This document shows positions 33,225 through 48,642 of a stretch of 64,000 nucleotides of DNA, in pieces. Every line of letters begins with the position of its first letter. The first letter of the stretch is position 1. A model generated the notes under the pieces. That model ran no database searches. It worked only from the letters and a program-made list of their open reading frames with translations, and had not been told where the DNA came from. The DNA comes from VXYK01 sp965214565. GTDB taxonomy: Bacteria > Actinomycetota > Acidimicrobiia > Acidimicrobiales > Aldehydirespiratoraceae. Made by a program: the position numbers and the translations under genes. The stretch is taken from positions 186,001 through 250,000 of the forward strand of contig OZ243951.1 of NCBI GenBank assembly GCA_965214565.1, written 5' to 3'.

Positions 33225-33983
33225 TCAGCTAAGCGCCCGAGCCCTGGCAGCGACATCGGCTAGCTCGGAGTCGTGATGGGCCACCCATTTGAACAGCTCG
33301 CGCGCCCGCGTGGTCTTGCCGGCACGGTCGTACAGGTCCGCCAGTGCGTAGGCACGCCGAAGCTGGTCTCCACGAGGGCGGTTAGGCTTCTTCCAGCGAT
33401 GTTCGAGGGTGGCGATCGCACCGGCGATGTCGCCTCTGTCCGCCTTCGCACCGGCAAGCACGATACGGCCTTCAGTGACTATCTCAGCACGGGGCGACTC
33501 TGCACCCAGTTCAGCCCACAATTCCTCAACGTCAGCCCAGCGCCCAAGCGCTCGATGACAGTCGGCGAGAACTGGATGCTGCTCGGTCGACGAGGTCATC
33601 TCGCGGAACCTCTCAAGTTGCTCGATCGCTTCGGACCAGCGCCCAAGCCGATACAGCACTATCCCCATCAGTTCTCGGGCATCGGCCAGTTCGGGAGCTT
33701 CGCGCACCACCGGTTGGAGTTGTTTGCGCGCATCGTTGAACCGTTCAGCCTCGAAGTCCCGCGCCGCTTTGCGCAAGCGATTCAACAACGCCTGGTCTCG
33801 GGGCGCGTCCACCGTCCGTCTCAGCACGTCCACCGGATCTTCGACCCGCTGGGAGCGTCTCTGCAGTGGCTTGCGTCGGCGCGCAGACGGTGACCGGCCA
33901 CGGCCGACCGCGGCCGACGCCCTGCTGGCGAGAGCCTCAGCGTTGGGCAGGTCTCGTTTCGAAGAGGACGCCGCAGAACCCAT
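33225..33983 (-). CDS. TPR-repeat protein
   Basis: A 252-residue soluble protein. The first ~50 residues are basic and low-complexity (SARRRKPLQRRSQR). Residues ~70-250 form tetratricopeptide-like helix pairs: RFNDARKQLQPVVREAPELA, YRLGRWSEAIEQLERFREM, LGRWADVEELWAELG and DLYDRAGKTTRARELFKWVA. It probably mediates protein contacts. A TPR gene holds the same place between tyrS and the HAD gene in mycobacteria. ATG at 33983 is the first plausible start after the rRNA terminator. Confidence 0.8.
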   Translation of the reverse strand: MGSAASSSKRDLPNAEALASRASAAVGRGRSPSARRRKPLQRRSQRVEDPVDVLRRTVDAPRDQALLNRLRKAARDFEAERFNDARKQLQPVVREAPELADARELMGIVLYRLGRWSEAIEQLERFREMTSSTEQHPVLADCHRALGRWADVEELWAELGAESPRAEIVTEGRIVLAGAKADRGDIAGAIATLEHRWKKPNRPRGDQLRRAYALADLYDRAGKTTRARELFKWVAHHDSELADVAARARALS

Positions 33984-34020
33984 GGCGATTGACTCTAGCA
34001 ACAGGGAGCCTAATAACGAG

Positions 34021-34050
34021 GTCGAGCCCCGCCTGAAGGCGGGGCTCGAC
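34021..34050 (-). terminator. rRNA operon terminator hairpin
   Basis: gtcgagccccgcc (34021-34033) and ggcggggctcgac (34038-34050) form a perfect 13-bp stem with a 4-base loop, 12 bases beyond the 5S 3' end. The following T-run is weak. It is the strongest hairpin in the window and fits the end of the rRNA transcript. Confidence 0.85.
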
Positions 34051-34062
34051 CATATTGAGAAA

Positions 34063-34180
<118 letters not shown>

Positions 34181-34282
34181 TGTTGAGTCCCCTGCTTGCG
34201 CAGAAAACGAAGCGGAGTCGGCGGACTCCTGCCTCTTCAGAACTCCATAGCGAGCACGAGCTATCAATATTTGAAATGTAGA

Positions 34283-39168
<4,886 letters not shown>

Positions 39169-39474
39169 ATCTCCGACCAGTCGAAACCGGTCTTCAGATC
39201 GGGTTGCGGATGCCTTAGTCACTCAGGTGATAGCACCGAAGTGATCGCGTAAGGCACCCAGCGTTTACGTAGAGCCGGTCACCGCTGGCTTGCAGTGACC
39301 AGTTTTCCCTCTCCGACCACCGATCGGTGCTCAGAGAAGGTTCGTTCGTCCAACCGAAGCTGAACGAACTGGCTCACCGGGGCCGTTGAGAACCCCGGCA
39401 TTGAATTGACAGATGCCGTTTCAGATCGCGAAATCTAAAACGTCACCCGCACTCGCTTTGCGTCCGTCTCTTCC

Positions 39475-39488
39475 GTTTTCAAGGAGCA
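39475..39488 (-). promoter_or_regulatory. boxA antitermination element in rRNA leader
   Basis: TGCTCCTTGAAAAC on the minus strand, about 310 bases before 16S, resembles boxA (TGCTCTTTGAAAA type) that loads Nus factors on rRNA transcripts. Confidence 0.6.
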
Positions 39489-39586
39489 CTCAGCACCGAA
39501 GTGCCAGGCACACTGACCAGTTGGATCAGCCTGTTGATGCCTCGCTACGCGCTCATCAGACCTAGCGTCGGAAGAGGCGAGTCCCT

Positions 39587-39615
39587 AAGCTACCGAACGA
39601 GCCTGGGTGCGGCAA
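39587..39615 (-). promoter_or_regulatory. Candidate rRNA promoter
   Basis: In the 503-base gap between tyrS and 16S (39169-39671), TTGCCG (39610-39615), a 17-base spacer and TAGCTT (39587-39592) form the best promoter match on the minus strand, upstream of boxA. The gap also holds a 12-base direct repeat agcaccgaagtg (39232-39243 and 39492-39503). No gene was seen. Confidence 0.35.
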
Positions 39616-39671
39616 CCCGTTCGAGTCGATTATTTTCCCGATCGACCCCCTCCGGCAGGCGCCCGAGCAGA

Positions 39672-40940
39672 TCAGTCACCGAATACCGCCAAATGTCGCT
39701 GCTTCTTACCACGCTGCACCAGAACAAAACGGCCGCCGATCGGCTCGAACGAATCGGAATTCGCCGCCATAGCCTGGCCGTTGACCTTGATCCCGCCGCC
39801 CTTGAGGGAGCGGCGAGCATCACTTCGAGAAGCGCACACGCCGGTCGCGACCAGGAGGTCTACGACCGGTTCATCCGCACCGACCGAATCAGCTGCCACG
39901 AGTGACTCAGGAACGATCCCGCGCAGCGACTCCATCCCCTCGGAGTCGAGGTCGCCGCCGCCGAACAACATCGCGGCGGCACGCTTGGCTCGGCGTAACT
40001 CCACCGCGCCATGAATCAGCGCTGTGATCGAGTCCGCCAGTTCATGCTGGGCGAGGCGATGCTCGGGGCTCTCCGCATGCGCTCGCATGATCTCAGACAC
40101 CTCGCCGGAGCTGAGCAGGGTCAGCTGCAGCAGAGTGCGCTCCACGTCTGCATCGCTGACCCTCAGGAAGTACTGATGAAACTCATAAGGCAACGTCAAG
40201 GCCGGATCCAGCCAGACGGCGCCCTGCGCAGTCTTACCGAACTTGCTGCCGTCGCTCCGAGTCATCAGCGGCCAGGTGAGGCCATGGACCCGGGTGCCAC
40301 TGCGTTTACGGATCAGGTCAATCCCAGCGGTGATGTTGCCCCACTGATCGGAACCGCCGATCTGCAGGCTGCACCCGCGATTCTCATGCAACCACCAGAA
40401 ATCGAAAGCCTGGAGCAGCATGTAGCTGAACTCCGTGAAGGATATTCCCGCATCCGAGGTCATCCTTGAACGGATCGACTCCTTGGCCACCATCTGGTTG
40501 ACGGTGATGTGCTTTCCCGCGTCCCGCAGAAACTCGAGCAGAGTGACATCGCGCGTCCAGTCGTAGTTGTTGACCAGGTCTGCTCCGCCCGCACCTCCGA
40601 AGTCGAGCAATCGCTCCAACTGGGATCTGATCCCGGCCAGGTTGGCGGCAAGTTCAGCCTCGTCGAGCAGGTTCCGTTCACCCGAGCGGCCACTGGGGTC
40701 GCCGATCATCCCGGTCGCGCCGCCTACCAGCGCAATCGGTCGGTGGCCCGCGTCCTGGAATCGACGAAGGACCAGCACCCCAATGAGATTTCCGAGGTGC
40801 AGGCTGGGAGCTGTCGGGTCGATTCCGTGGTACAGACTGACACCGCCCGGCTCGAGCAGATCCCGCAAAGCGGCCTCTTCGGTGTGATCCTGCAGCAGAC
40901 CGCGGAACCCAAGATCGTCGACAACAGCAGCACCAGTCAT
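39672..40940 (-). CDS. tyrS: Tyrosyl-tRNA synthetase
   Basis: A 422-residue class I synthetase. HLGN (residues 48-51, PSLHLGNLIG) is the HIGH motif, and DGSKFGKT is the KMSKS equivalent; GGATGMIGDPSGRSGER and QIGGSDQWGNITAG bind tyrosine and AMP. The C-terminal S4 domain (RSDARRSLKGGGIKVNGQ) binds tRNA. ATG at 40940 follows a TATCGT hexamer by 8 bases; the upstream in-frame extension overlaps the divergent PBP gene and is not conserved. Confidence 0.95.
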   Translation of the reverse strand: MTGAAVVDDLGFRGLLQDHTEEAALRDLLEPGGVSLYHGIDPTAPSLHLGNLIGVLVLRRFQDAGHRPIALVGGATGMIGDPSGRSGERNLLDEAELAANLAGIRSQLERLLDFGGAGGADLVNNYDWTRDVTLLEFLRDAGKHITVNQMVAKESIRSRMTSDAGISFTEFSYMLLQAFDFWWLHENRGCSLQIGGSDQWGNITAGIDLIRKRSGTRVHGLTWPLMTRSDGSKFGKTAQGAVWLDPALTLPYEFHQYFLRVSDADVERTLLQLTLLSSGEVSEIMRAHAESPEHRLAQHELADSITALIHGAVELRRAKRAAAMLFGGGDLDSEGMESLRGIVPESLVAADSVGADEPVVDLLVATGVCASRSDARRSLKGGGIKVNGQAMAANSDSFEPIGGRFVLVQRGKKQRHLAVFGD

Positions 40941-41018
40941 ACAGCACCACGATAGGAGATCAAACGGCTGGTCGCGAAAATATTCAGTGGTGAGGATACG
41001 ACGGCGTTTGGAAGCAGA

Positions 41019-43454
41019 ATGAGGACCATGCGCCGCCCTCGACGCTCCGTTCGACGCCATCTGGCAGCGCTACTCTCAATTGCTGTGATCGCTGCTGGCT
41101 GCAGCTTTGAGACCAAGGACTTCGACACTCTGTTCGGATCCGACTTCTCGGTCGACGTCTTGGGGACAGCCCAGTCCTCAGTCGTGCTCGACCGCAACGG
41201 CAGGCTCATCACAAGCCTTCGGGGAGAACAGAACCGTATCGACGTTCCCATCGCGGACATTCCCGAAGTCGTGCAGAACGCGGTGATCGCCATTGAGGAC
41301 GAGCGCTTCTGGGAGCACAACGGCATCGACCTCAAAGCGATCCTGCGCGCGGCGCGATCCAACGTGAGCGCCGGCGGGATCAGCGAGGGTGGTTCAACCA
41401 TCACCCAGCAGTACGTGGGCAACGTGTTCCTCGACCGCAGCGACAACACCGGCAGCCGAAAGATCGAAGAACTCTTCATGGCCCTTCGCTTCGAACAGCG
41501 TTACACCAAGAATTTCATCCTCGAGCGCTACCTCAACTGGATCTACTTCGGTAACGGCGCATACGGCATCGAGGCCGCCGCACGCCGGTACTTCGGCGCC
41601 CCGAACTGCACGCTCCAGGGCGTCACGGGCAACGACTGCCTCAAGGTGACCGAACTCACTCTTGTCGAGGCCGCGACACTGGCGGGCTTCATCCAGGCGC
41701 CAAGCCGTTACAACCCCTATCTGAACCCGGACCAGGCACGAGACCGGCGGGACCTCGTGCTGTTGCGCATGTACGCCAACGAGTACATCACACTCGAGGA
41801 GTACGAGTTCGCACGACTGGAGCCGATCGAACTGATCGAGGACGTGTCAGTCCTCGAAGAGCAGTATCCCGCCGCCTACTTCGTTGAGGACGTGAAGCAG
41901 TGGTTCCTCGACAACGAGGCGTTCGGAGAGACCCGCGACGACCGTGCACGCCTCCTGTTCGAGGGAGGGCTCACCATCCACGCGACCATCGACCTGGAAC
42001 TTCAAGCGCGTACCGAAGCCGCCGTCGAGCGCGCACTCCCCCGCTTCCGCGAGGACGGCAGCGAGAACCCCGACGCGGCCGCGGTGGTGATGGGCACGAC
42101 CCCCAGCGACGACGGCCACATCCTCGCCATGTTCGGAGGCAGAGACTTCTTCGGTACCCGGGAGGACGCAAAGTTCAATCTGGCCTCAGGATCGGGGCGC
42201 CAAGCCGGTTCGGCTATGAAACCCATCGGGCTGGCCGCCGCGGTTCAGGGTGGCATACCCGTGACCAGCGTCTGGGAGGCTCCCAGCGAGATCGAGATCG
42301 ACAACTTCGCGGTCTGCGGTGAACCTTGGGAAGTGGAGGGCGGAGCCGGCGATGAGAGCATAACCTTGATCGACGCGACCCGCTGGTCGATCAATACGGT
42401 CTACGCACAACTGATCGAACGCATCCGACCCCCGAGTCTCGTGCAGATGGCCGAGAAGCTAGGTTTCGGAGTCGGCCGGATCGCACCAGTGTGCGCCGCG
42501 GTGCTCGGCACGGAGAACGTCAACATGGTCGAGCTGTCCACCGCGTTCTCCACCTTCAAACGCTCGGGGGTACGGGTGGACCCGATCATTGTCACCCATA
42601 TCACCAACCCCGACGGAACACTGCTGTACGAAGCGTCCCCCAACCCCGCACCGGTTCTGAGCGCATCGGTCGCCAACCAGATCTCCTGGGTGCTGACGGG
42701 GACCATCGTCAACGGAACCGGCACGCGTGCACAACTCGACGGTGGTCGTACCGCCGCGGGCAAGACGGGGACGTCGCAAAACAACGCTGACGCCACCTTC
42801 GTCGGTTACACGGCCCAGCGCACCGCCGCGGTGTGGGTCGGCTATCCCGTCGGGCAGGTACCGATGACCAACGAGTTCGGGGGGCGTCCGGTCGCCGGAG
42901 GCACCTTCCCAGCGCTGATCTGGAAAGAGGTCATGGATGAGATGCACGACGGCCTGCCCGTCGAAGCGTTTCAGACACCCCCAACGAGTTCGACCACCAC
43001 AACGCTGCCCAATGCGCCCGATGTGATCGTTGTGCCCGACCTGTTCGGGCGCTCCATCGACGAAGAGCTCAGACTCCAGATGGAGGACGAGTTCTTCACT
43101 ATCACCGTCGTTGAGCGGGTGAGGTCCGACTACGAGTCAGGGACGATCTTCATGCAGGTTCCCGCAGCGGGATCCGAAGCGCCCGGCGGAGTCATCATCA
43201 CCGTTGAGATCGCAGTCGGGCCCCAGGCCGACCCTGTCCCGAGCGTCGTCGGCCTGCTCGAGAGCGAAGCCAAGCAGTCACTGACCAGCGCCGGACTCGG
43301 CGTCAACACCCGAATCATCCAGAATCCAGATTCTGGCGGGGAGACCCGCCCCGGCAGGGTCTGGGCCCAGAACCCGGTTGCCGGCACGACCGATGCAGGC
43401 GATCAGATCGCCACCATCTGGGTCAACCCGCGCGCCGCGTCAGAAGACCTTTGA
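41019..43454 (+). CDS. Class A penicillin-binding protein with two PASTA repeats
   Basis: The 811-residue bifunctional enzyme polymerises and cross-links peptidoglycan. GT51 domain: AIEDERFWEHNGID (catalytic Glu93), EGGSTITQQYVGN, RKIEELFMALRFEQ. Transpeptidase: SAMK (398-401), SIN (457-459), KTGTSQ (582-587). Two PASTA repeats occupy about 672-740 and 742-806, after a Thr/Ser-rich linker. Instead of a plain membrane anchor the N-terminus has a basic stretch, a short hydrophobic run and IAAGC, a possible lipobox with Cys28. It is divergent from tyrS, with GGAAGC before the ATG, and its stop overlaps the next gene. Confidence 0.93.
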   Translation: MRTMRRPRRSVRRHLAALLSIAVIAAGCSFETKDFDTLFGSDFSVDVLGTAQSSVVLDRNGRLITSLRGEQNRIDVPIADIPEVVQNAVIAIEDERFWEHNGIDLKAILRAARSNVSAGGISEGGSTITQQYVGNVFLDRSDNTGSRKIEELFMALRFEQRYTKNFILERYLNWIYFGNGAYGIEAAARRYFGAPNCTLQGVTGNDCLKVTELTLVEAATLAGFIQAPSRYNPYLNPDQARDRRDLVLLRMYANEYITLEEYEFARLEPIELIEDVSVLEEQYPAAYFVEDVKQWFLDNEAFGETRDDRARLLFEGGLTIHATIDLELQARTEAAVERALPRFREDGSENPDAAAVVMGTTPSDDGHILAMFGGRDFFGTREDAKFNLASGSGRQAGSAMKPIGLAAAVQGGIPVTSVWEAPSEIEIDNFAVCGEPWEVEGGAGDESITLIDATRWSINTVYAQLIERIRPPSLVQMAEKLGFGVGRIAPVCAAVLGTENVNMVELSTAFSTFKRSGVRVDPIIVTHITNPDGTLLYEASPNPAPVLSASVANQISWVLTGTIVNGTGTRAQLDGGRTAAGKTGTSQNNADATFVGYTAQRTAAVWVGYPVGQVPMTNEFGGRPVAGGTFPALIWKEVMDEMHDGLPVEAFQTPPTSSTTTTLPNAPDVIVVPDLFGRSIDEELRLQMEDEFFTITVVERVRSDYESGTIFMQVPAAGSEAPGGVIITVEIAVGPQADPVPSVVGLLESEAKQSLTSAGLGVNTRIIQNPDSGGETRPGRVWAQNPVAGTTDAGDQIATIWVNPRAASEDL

Positions 43455-44011
43455 TGGAAACCCCGACGATGGACACAACAGCGAGACTGACACGCGTGTC
43501 GACCAAGGTGACACTGACTCTGGTGGTGCTGGCCATGGTCACCATGTGGGCCTGGATCTACCTGTTCGCTCCCCGCGACAATCCAGACCGCCTCGAGAGC
43601 AGAGAGTTCACAGCTGATGCCGAAGCCGTCTGCCTGCCGCTGCAGGCCGAGATCGACGCGTTGCCCACAGGCCGAGACGTCGACACCGTGGCCGAGCGCA
43701 CTGAACAGATAATCGCGGGCACGGAGCTGACCGAAACGATGGTCGCAGCCCTGCGGGGTATCGTCGACGCACACGTGACCGACAGCCACGACCTGCTGGT
43801 TCTCGAAGCGTGGTTCGCCGACTGGGATGCATATCTACAGGACCGTTGGCGTCATGTGTCCAAACTGCAGAGCCTCGGGGAGTCCGCCGAGGGTTCGGAC
43901 CTCCGGTTCATTCTCACCGAGCGGGCCGAAGGCGGCATCTACACCCGTCGCATCGACGGTCTCGCCAACGTGAATGACATGGGGAGCTGCCACACGCCCC
44001 TCGACCTCTAG
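43454..44011 (+). CDS. Small membrane-anchored protein of unknown function
   Basis: The 185-residue product has one transmembrane segment (TLTLVVLAMVTMWAWIYLFA, about residues 22-42) and an extracytoplasmic domain of helices with two cysteines (EAVCLPLQ and MGSCHTPLDL) that could form a disulfide. ATG at 43454 overlaps the PBP stop (TGATG), so it is coupled to the PBP and may act with it at the cell wall. No family was recognised. Confidence 0.7.
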   Translation: METPTMDTTARLTRVSTKVTLTLVVLAMVTMWAWIYLFAPRDNPDRLESREFTADAEAVCLPLQAEIDALPTGRDVDTVAERTEQIIAGTELTETMVAALRGIVDAHVTDSHDLLVLEAWFADWDAYLQDRWRHVSKLQSLGESAEGSDLRFILTERAEGGIYTRRIDGLANVNDMGSCHTPLDL

Positions 44012-44059
44012 CAGGACGCCCTTGAACTAACTCAGAGCCCTTGAACCGGCAGGGCGCGG

Positions 44060-44650
44060 CTAATCGAGTCTGCGGGCCAGCGCCAGACCGGTCTCCGCCA
44101 GTCGTTGAAGTCCAGGGTCGACCCCCAGAGACTCCAATTCCTTGAGAGCCGCCCAACGCTGAGCAGTCGATTCATGGTTCGCGTCGACCACAGCCGAACG
44201 TGGCGCCAACGCCAGGAATCGCACGTCGTAGTGGAGATGAGCATCCTCTTTGGGGGGGTCCACCTGATGGATGTCGAGGTCGATGGCCGCGGGCCAGATC
44301 TGCAAGTCGGCTATACCGGTCTCCTCGGTTGCCTCGGACAGCGCCACGGCCAAGAGGTTGGCGTTGCCGTCTGCGTGACCACCCGGCTGCACCCAAATCC
44401 TGAGCTTGGCGTGATGCAGGAGCAACACTTGATCCCGCTCGGCGTTCACCAACAGGGCGCTCGCGGTGAAATGGCCCGGCCGTTCGCGGCGGTCCAGTGG
44501 CGCCGGACGCTGCGCGAGCAGCAAACGCATCGCTTGGAGTGCTTCTGCCTGATCCGGGCTGTGCAACGGCTCGATCCTCTCTGAGACGTCGCTGAGGCGC
44601 GCCGAATACTGCAGAAGCTCGTCGTTCTCGGTGATCCACCCTTGGGGCAT
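44060..44650 (-). CDS. NUDIX hydrolase
   Basis: A 196-residue NUDIX protein. FTASALLVNAERDQVLLLHH and WVQPGGHADGNANLLAVALS with EATEETGI form the box; the first Glu and the Arg of the consensus are Ala and Ser, while the E-x2-EE core is kept, as in many actinobacterial NUDIX proteins of this branch. The 60-residue N-terminal part is helical. Substrate is unknown. It lies downstream of argH by 18 bases and converges on the PBP pair across a gap with a weak gccct...agggc hairpin. Confidence 0.8.
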   Translation of the reverse strand: MPQGWITENDELLQYSARLSDVSERIEPLHSPDQAEALQAMRLLLAQRPAPLDRRERPGHFTASALLVNAERDQVLLLHHAKLRIWVQPGGHADGNANLLAVALSEATEETGIADLQIWPAAIDLDIHQVDPPKEDAHLHYDVRFLALAPRSAVVDANHESTAQRWAALKELESLGVDPGLQRLAETGLALARRLD

Positions 44651-44668
44651 TGGGGTTCGACGTTACAG

Positions 44669-46030
<1,362 letters not shown>

Positions 46031-46032
46031 CG

Positions 46033-47235
46033 CTAACCCCGCTTCCGTGCAAGATTCCGCAACCGCAGCGCGTTGAGCTTGATGAAGCCTTCAGCGTCAC
46101 CTTGGTTGTAGGCACCCTCGTCATCTTCGAAGGTGGCGATCTTGTCGTCGAACAGCGAATCGGGAGAGGAGCGTCCGACGATATCGACATTGCCCTTGTA
46201 GAGCTTCGCCCGGACTTCGCCGTTGACGCAGTGCTGGCTGTGGTCGATCGCGACCTGGAGCATCTCCCGTTCGGGACTCCACCAGTATCCGTTGTAGATC
46301 AGCTCGGCGTATCTGGGCATCAGCGAGTCCTTGAGATGGGCCACCTCCCGGTCGAGCGTTATCGACTCGATAGCACGGTGGGCGCGCAGCATGATGGTCC
46401 CTCCCGGCGTCTCATAGGCGCCGCGGCTCTTCATTCCCACGTAGCGGTTCTCGACGATGTCGAGGCGTCCGATGCCGTTGGCACCACCGAGGTCGTTGAG
46501 ACGGGCAAGCACCTCTGCGGGGCTCATGGCTGTGCCGTCGACGGCGACGATGTCGCCGCACTCGTAGGTGAGATCCACGTAGGTCGCCCCGTCGGGCGCT
46601 TCGGCGGGGCTGACAGACCAGCGCCACATCTCCGCGGGCGGCTCGGTCCAGGGATCCTCCAGAGGACCGCCCTCATAGGAGATGTGGAGCAGGTTGGCGT
46701 CCATCGAGAACGGTGAGGAGGCACCCCTAGTCATCTCGATAGGAATGTTGCGGGCTGAGGCGTAAGCCATCAGCGACTCCCGGGAGCCCAGATCCCAGAT
46801 CCGCCAGGGCGCGATGACCTTGATGTCGGGTGAGAGCGCGTAGGCGCCGAGCTCGAAGCGGACCTGGTCGTTGCCCTTGCCCGTAGCGCCGTGGCTGACG
46901 GCATCGGCTTGATGTTCTGCTGCTATCTCAACGAGGCGTTTTGCTATCAGCGGCCGGGCGATCGAGGTGCCCAGCAGGTACTCGCCCTCATAGACCGTGT
47001 TGGCCCGGAACATCGGGTAGACGAAGTCGCGAGTGAACTCTTCGCGTAGGTCTTCGATATGGATGTTCTCCTCTGGCACACCCATCGACAGCGCCTTGGC
47101 GCGCGCCGGTTCGACCTCTTCTCGTTGCCCGAGGTCGGCGGTGAAGGTGATCACTTCGGCGTCGTAGTTCTCCCGCAGCCAGTGCAGGATGATCGACGTG
47201 TCGAGCCCACCGCTGTAGGCCAGTACGACTTTCAT
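46033..47235 (-). CDS. argG: Argininosuccinate synthase
   Basis: The 400-residue enzyme joins citrulline and aspartate using ATP. The N-terminal P-loop-like motif VVLAYSGGLDTSIILHWLRE, HGATGKGNDQVRFELG and MKSRGAYETPGG are diagnostic. ATG at 47235 with GAAGGGA upstream begins the domain; in-frame codons upstream lack homology. The 55-base gap to argR may let it be translated independently. Confidence 0.96.
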   Translation of the reverse strand: MKVVLAYSGGLDTSIILHWLRENYDAEVITFTADLGQREEVEPARAKALSMGVPEENIHIEDLREEFTRDFVYPMFRANTVYEGEYLLGTSIARPLIAKRLVEIAAEHQADAVSHGATGKGNDQVRFELGAYALSPDIKVIAPWRIWDLGSRESLMAYASARNIPIEMTRGASSPFSMDANLLHISYEGGPLEDPWTEPPAEMWRWSVSPAEAPDGATYVDLTYECGDIVAVDGTAMSPAEVLARLNDLGGANGIGRLDIVENRYVGMKSRGAYETPGGTIMLRAHRAIESITLDREVAHLKDSLMPRYAELIYNGYWWSPEREMLQVAIDHSQHCVNGEVRAKLYKGNVDIVGRSSPDSLFDDKIATFEDDEGAYNQGDAEGFIKLNALRLRNLARKRG

Positions 47236-47290
47236 GTCAGCAGATCCCTTCGGTTCTCGTCGGATGGTTCGTTCGGTTCGTTCACGGCTC

Positions 47291-47752
47291 TCACAGACCG
47301 GCCAGGTCTCGCAGGCGTGAGGCGAGGCAGGCACCACCGAGGTCTTCGGCGGCGACCACCATCAGGGTGTCGTCTCCCGCGACCGTACCGAGGATCTCTT
47401 CGATCCCGGCGCGGTCGAGCGCAGACGCAACAACATGGGCCGACCCCGGCGGTGTTCGCAACAGCACCAGGTTTAGCGAGTGGGAGATGTCGGCAACCCA
47501 GTCCCCCATCACCCGGCGCAGATGATCCTCCGGGGCGATTCGGTCCATTGAATGTTCGGGTATGGCATAGACGGTCTCGCCGCCAGCCACGCGAACCTTG
47601 ACCGCGCCGAGTTCATCGAGGTCGCGCGACACCGTTGCCTGCGTGGCTCGAATCTCCTCATGTTGCAGCAGGTCCACCAGTTGGCTCTGGTTGCTCACGG
47701 CGTGCTCGCCAAGCAGTGCTGCTATGCGGTGCTGTCGACGGGCCTTGCTCAT
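47291..47752 (-). CDS. argR: Arginine repressor
   Basis: The 153-residue regulator has a winged helix (SNQSQLVDLLQHEEIRATQA, TVSRDLDELGAVKV) and a C-terminal hexamerisation/arginine-binding domain with GTVAGDDTLMVVA. With arginine it represses the arg operon, whose promoter lies 5.3 kb upstream at argC. It overlaps the argF stop by 4 bases (ATGA), so it is co-expressed with its target genes. Confidence 0.95.
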   Translation of the reverse strand: MSKARRQHRIAALLGEHAVSNQSQLVDLLQHEEIRATQATVSRDLDELGAVKVRVAGGETVYAIPEHSMDRIAPEDHLRRVMGDWVADISHSLNLVLLRTPPGSAHVVASALDRAGIEEILGTVAGDDTLMVVAAEDLGGACLASRLRDLAGL

Positions 47753-48642
47753 CGGTTCGCCTCCCCGAGGAGCCAGACGAGCAGACCCCGTGCGGCATGC
47801 ATTCGATTGGCGGCCTGCACCCAGATCCGGCTGTTGGGGCCGTCGAGCACCGCGTCGGTGGCTTCCTCATTTCGATGCGCCGGGAGGCAGTGCAGGAAGA
47901 TGGCCTGAGTCGAGGCCGCTTCCATCATCTTGTCGTCGACCCTGAAGCCCTCGAAGTCGCGTCTGCGCTGCGCAGCTTCATCTTCTTGGCCCATTGACGT
48001 CCACGTGTCGGTGTACACCACATCGGCTCCATCGACGGCTTCCTCGGGCCGCTTGAACACCTTCGGCGCGTTGACCATGGCGATCCGCTCAAGGTCGGAT
48101 TCGCTGAAGGCGTAACCTCCGGGGCTGGCGATACGGAACTCCATTTGAGCCAGACCGGCGCCCAACGCCAGTGAGAACGCCACGTTGTTGGCGTCGCCGA
48201 CATAGGCGACGCTGAGACCCGCCAACCTGCCGAACTCTTGTTGAACGGTGAGCAGGTCGGCCAGAGCCTGCATCGGGTGGCCCCGGTCGCTCAAGAGGTT
48301 GACTACCGGAACCAGATCGACCGCGGCCATCCGTTCCACGACAGACTGGCTGAACACCCGCGCGCCTATCGCCGCGTGGAATCCGGCCATGACTCTGGTG
48401 ACATCCTCCACAGACTCGCGCCGGTCCAACCCGACCTCATCGTCGCTGATGTAGACGGGATGACCGCCAAGTTGAACTACCGCCATCTCCATCGAGTTGC
48501 GGGTCCGAGCCGACGGCTTCTCGAAAATGAGCGCCATGCCCCTGCCTGCCAACAGGGTCGGTGAACCAGCAGCTGAGGCGAGTTCAAGAACACGTGCGAG
48601 CTCAGTTGCGGAGAGATCGTCGATTTCGGTGAAGTGTCGCAT
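47749..48642 (-). CDS. argF: Ornithine carbamoyltransferase
   Basis: The enzyme makes citrulline from ornithine and carbamoyl phosphate. Motifs: FEKPSARTRNSMEMA (carbamoyl phosphate, S-x-R-T-R), HPMQALADLLT, GDANNVAFSL, and FLHCLPAHR (ornithine-binding Cys). Length 297-298 residues. ATG at 48642 overlaps the argD stop by one base; a GTG at 48645 is equally possible. Confidence 0.95.
   Translation of the reverse strand: MRHFTEIDDLSATELARVLELASAAGSPTLLAGRGMALIFEKPSARTRNSMEMAVVQLGGHPVYISDDEVGLDRRESVEDVTRVMAGFHAAIGARVFSQSVVERMAAVDLVPVVNLLSDRGHPMQALADLLTVQQEFGRLAGLSVAYVGDANNVAFSLALGAGLAQMEFRIASPGGYAFSESDLERIAMVNAPKVFKRPEEAVDGADVVYTDTWTSMGQEDEAAQRRRDFEGFRVDDKMMEAASTQAIFLHCLPAHRNEEATDAVLDGPNSRIWVQAANRMHAARGLLVWLLGEANR

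Noticed and set aside
39232..39503. 12-base direct repeat agcaccgaagtg in the 16S leader as a duplicated promoter
   Set aside because: No -35/-10 pair is associated with either copy; it may only reflect leader secondary structure.
39600..39640. T-loop-like gttcgagtc near the tyrS end
   Set aside because: No acceptor stem, anticodon arm or discriminator can be built around it, so it is not a tRNA.
44012..44059. Terminator between the PBP partner and the NUDIX gene
   Set aside because: gccct...agggc forms only a 5-6 bp stem without a T-run, and a direct repeat gcccttgaac explains much of the similarity.
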